Shown here: positions 61,860-64,000 of the stretch, piece by piece | Position numbering within the stretch: the stretch's first letter is position 1 | Layout of the letters: the number at the start of each line of letters is the position of its first letter | NCBI RefSeq assembly: GCF_010728155.1 | Contig: NZ_AP022605.1 | Coordinates: 1,860,001 to 1,924,000, forward strand | Origin: Mycolicibacterium doricum | Lineage (GTDB): Bacteria > Actinomycetota > Actinomycetes > Mycobacteriales > Mycobacteriaceae | Direction: 5' to 3' | Length of the DNA stretch: 64,000 nt | The notes under the pieces: generated by a model | What the model was told of the DNA's origin: nothing | What the model saw: only the letters and a program-made list of their open reading frames with translations | Database searches by the model: none | Translations under genes and position numbers: made by a program

Positions 61860-63620
61860 TTGACGTCGGTGCCCAGATGCATACTGTTCTGCGTGCCGAC
61901 AATCACCGCGGTTTGTGGCGACATCACCGCGCAGGAGGTCGATGCCGTGGTTAATCCCGCGAACTCTGCTATGCGCGGCGGTGGCGGCGCGGATGGCGCG
62001 ATTCATCGCGCGGGAGGCCCCGCCATCCTGCGCGACTGCGTCGAGCGGTTCCCGAACGGACTGGCTACAGGTGACGCCGGCTGGACGACAGCAGGCGACC
62101 TGCCTGCCCGGTGGGTTATTCACACGGTCGGCCCGAACTACAACACTGGGCAAACAGACCGTTCGCTGCTGGAGTCCTGCTACCGCCGGGCCTTGGAGGT
62201 CGCAGACGAACTCGGTGTTCGAACTATCGCCTTTCCGCTCATCAGTACAGGCGCCTTCGGCTGGCCGCGGCGGGACGCCATCGCGGCAGCGGTTGAAACC
62301 ATTGCCACCGTCAATACTCGTGTCGAGGATGTGCGACTGGTGGCATTCGACCCCGAGGTGCACGAGCAAGTACTGATGCAGTTGGCTTCGAAGACCCCGA
62401 TCCGCATCTTGCAAGGGGTTCGAGTCCTGCATCAGCGGGGCTACCACCGGCTGCGCATTATGCCGGGAATGAGTTCCTCGGGGATGTACTGGCGCGTCGC
62501 TATCACCGCCGCTGACAATCTGATGGACCATGTGAGCTTCCCGCACGTCATCGACCTCGACACCGCACTGCAGTATTCGACGGGCGGACTTACCGAATTC
62601 GCCGGGAGTGAGGTGACCGTGACAACCAGACCCGAATCGGTCGCCGACCTGATCCTGAACGCATTTCCTAGGACCGTTCCGACCGAGGACGATCCCGCCT
62701 ACGTTTCCTGGTTCGCCGAACTCATGCGTCTTGTCGAGCAATTCCAGTTGCCACCCATCGCGTACGCCGACTACTTCGACGCCAGCGCGGGATGGGAGAT
62801 CGGCTGGGACAGCGGCATCAGGCATGCCCGCCCACCCGAGCCAGCGACCATTGCCCCAAGGAGATCCGCTCCAATGCCATCACTGCCATCGACCTCAATA
62901 CCGGCCGACCCGGCAAACGCCCTGCATCGACTCGAGACGATTCTCCAGAAGGCGACGGGGCTTTCCCCGAAAGCCAGCGCGGTGGAAGGAACGCTTATCC
63001 CGCGGGGAGACCCGCTGTTGCCCGGCGTCACAATCAAATTCGCCGCCGATCACGTCCGCGGTGCCGACCGCGCAGCTCTTTTCTTTGACGACAAGTACGT
63101 TCATTTGGGTGTCTGGCCGGCGGAACTCCAGCCGCAATACACATATATCTATTCCGATCCGGCCAGAGCCGACGCCCTCCTCGAACTGAACAAGAACGAC
63201 GGTTTCACTGTCGAGCCCAACTTTCAACTTGCGCATCGCTTTGCCCAACCTCTTCAACGCTGGTTTCCGACCAGACTGCTGTCCGCAGAGGACTACTTGC
63301 AGCAGTGGGTCGACGATTTCCACGACGGGCGCGCTGGCGGTCGAACCCGCGATGAGATAGCCGGTCCACGCTTCTTCCAGTGGCTGGTGGAGCGCCGGTA
63401 CGCCCCCGCCATCGAAGAGGAAAGCCTTCACCAGTGGCTGGACAGTAAGAAAGCCGGCATTCAGGTCCACGTGCGCCCAGGCATCCAGATCCTCAGAACC
63501 TGGTCGTATGGAGAAGCTTTCGCGATCGAGGGTCAGAACGAGTTTGTTGCGCAGGTGCGGGACGCGACTAATCAGATACTGATCGCGCTCGGGCAGACGC
63601 AGTTAGGTTCCATGAGTTGA
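61860..63620 (+). CDS. Macrodomain protein with two further uncharacterised domains
   Basis: Up to 586 residues (TTG 61860; GTG 61893 is a better fit since it begins right at the macrodomain). Residues about 15-175: ADP-ribose-binding macrodomain with GDITAQEVDAVVNPANSAMR, then GGGGADGAIHRAGG and LISTGAFGWP. The second domain, 180-320, has RIMPGMSSSGMYWRVAITAA and PIAYADYFDASAGWEIGW. The third, 345-586, is of unknown fold and ends NEFVAQVRDATNQILIALGQ. The macrodomain suggests removal or reading of ADP-ribose. Next to VapBC it could be a stand-alone antitoxin-like or defence protein; the second and third domains I cannot identify. Confidence 0.7.
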   Translation: MTSVPRCILFCVPTITAVCGDITAQEVDAVVNPANSAMRGGGGADGAIHRAGGPAILRDCVERFPNGLATGDAGWTTAGDLPARWVIHTVGPNYNTGQTDRSLLESCYRRALEVADELGVRTIAFPLISTGAFGWPRRDAIAAAVETIATVNTRVEDVRLVAFDPEVHEQVLMQLASKTPIRILQGVRVLHQRGYHRLRIMPGMSSSGMYWRVAITAADNLMDHVSFPHVIDLDTALQYSTGGLTEFAGSEVTVTTRPESVADLILNAFPRTVPTEDDPAYVSWFAELMRLVEQFQLPPIAYADYFDASAGWEIGWDSGIRHARPPEPATIAPRRSAPMPSLPSTSIPADPANALHRLETILQKATGLSPKASAVEGTLIPRGDPLLPGVTIKFAADHVRGADRAALFFDDKYVHLGVWPAELQPQYTYIYSDPARADALLELNKNDGFTVEPNFQLAHRFAQPLQRWFPTRLLSAEDYLQQWVDDFHDGRAGGRTRDEIAGPRFFQWLVERRYAPAIEEESLHQWLDSKKAGIQVHVRPGIQILRTWSYGEAFAIEGQNEFVAQVRDATNQILIALGQTQLGSMS

Positions 63621-63883
63621 GCCACGCCCGTTAACGGCGGGTGGTGCAGGACACGCTTTCCATGCAGCGCAGCCGAATTGCGTCTCCGAACTCGCACCGC
63701 GAGTGTGCAATCCGACCGAATCTGAAAAGATTCGACACCGGTGGCCTTGCGCACCGTCCGATACCTGGGTGAATGTCGAGGTGGTGCAAGGTGGAGGTAT
63801 CGGGGGTCCAGGCCTGTGGCGCGACCCCAAGGTGTCAGTGCCTGGTGCTATCCATAGTGCAGTACGCCTAGATGGAGGTAGTC

Positions 63884-64000
63884 ATGACGCAGAGCGCGCC
63901 GGTAAAGATCGTCAGCGACAAGCTGGTGCTGGGTCCAGTGACGGTGAGTTTTCAGAGGACGCTGCGTATCCCCGAGACGGGGTTGCATCCGCTGCCGCCG
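63884..64000 (+). CDS. Start of an uncharacterised gene, cut by the window edge
   Basis: ATG 63884 with GGAGGT 8 bp upstream; 39 codons to the edge. It begins MTQSAPVKIVSDKLVLGPVT and continues VSFQRTLRIPETGLHPLPP. The FQRTLRIP pattern followed by a Pro-rich PLPP is one I associate with conserved hypothetical proteins of mycobacterial plasmids, without a known function. Confidence 0.65.
   Translation, partial: MTQSAPVKIVSDKLVLGPVTVSFQRTLRIPETGLHPLPP

Noticed and set aside
63862-63883. TAC...GTAG near the last gene
   Set aside because: Spacing is 12, and the GTAG overlaps the ribosome-binding site; probably chance.

Overview
The window reads as actinobacterial, most likely a fast-growing Mycobacterium (Mycolicibacterium). 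The DNA is GC-rich, and several proteins are mycobacterial in type: an MPT63-like secreted protein, L,D-transpeptidases with Ig-like domains, Rip-type NlpC/P60 hydrolases, a CmtR-like sensor, a CsoR/RicR-type copper repressor with matching TACCC-N5-GGGTA boxes, and a CopD-CtaG fusion. There is one complete IS3 element with target duplication, several broken genes, duplicated metal-resistance pieces and toxin-antitoxin genes. This points to a plasmid or genomic island; no replication, partition or conjugation gene is visible.

Layout. 1-8.6 kb: a BlaI repressor with its M56 (BlaR-type) sensor protease, an M23 endopeptidase, cytochrome oxidase subunit I, a CcsB-like cytochrome c biogenesis protein and an acyltransferase-3/SGNH protein. 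8.9-12.7 kb: a gene broken by a 13-bp duplication, then a P1B-4 metal ATPase overlapping a nucleotide cyclase fused to a YHS metal-binding domain. 13.1-18.5 kb: L,D-transpeptidase, CcdA, CopD-CtaG, DsbA. 18.5-22 kb: CadC-like repressor, P1B-4 ATPase, DUF3703 and HXXEE proteins. 22.2-32.5 kb: beta-lactamase-like protein, DUF305 lipoprotein, a two-component system, RipA-like protein, a second BlaI/M56 pair, an orphan pseudo-receiver regulator and a second NlpC/P60 protein. 33-43 kb: copper island (lipoprotein L,D-transpeptidase, frameshifted hydrolase, CopZ, CopA, YHS protein, CsoR, CopB). 43.3-45.4 kb: IS3 element, MPT63-like protein with a Cys/Met tail, TlpA remnant. 45.5-51.8 kb: iron-type ABC transporter with a DtxR/IdeR-like box and a coupled adenylation-carrier-acyltransferase protein. 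51.9-53.6 kb: HipA-like kinase overlapping a HIRAN protein. 54.4-60.5 kb: scrambled second metal region (CDF remnant, DUF3703, methyltransferase, Lnt, TlpA, CmtR, cadA-lspA deletion fusion, CadD). 60.6-64 kb: VapBC, large inverted repeats, a macrodomain protein and the start of an unknown gene.

How it fits together. The strongest new signal is an 18-bp dyad, TAC-N11-GTAG, found 11 times, almost always just upstream of a cell-envelope or electron-transfer gene: M23, ctaD, Ldt/CcdA, DsbA, beta-lactamase-like, RipA-like, blaI-M56, pseudo-receiver, NlpC/P60, MPT63-like and TlpA-Lnt. Its shape and position suggest the operator of the BlaI/M56 pairs. If so, the island carries a self-contained BlaI regulon that couples peptidoglycan remodelling to exported thiol/cytochrome machinery and to metal tolerance. 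Two further regulons are readable: four RicR-type boxes around the copper genes, and three tandem 11-bp repeats (ATCTTCATCGR) at targets of the local two-component system. The L,D-transpeptidase at 32978-34201 carries both of the latter.
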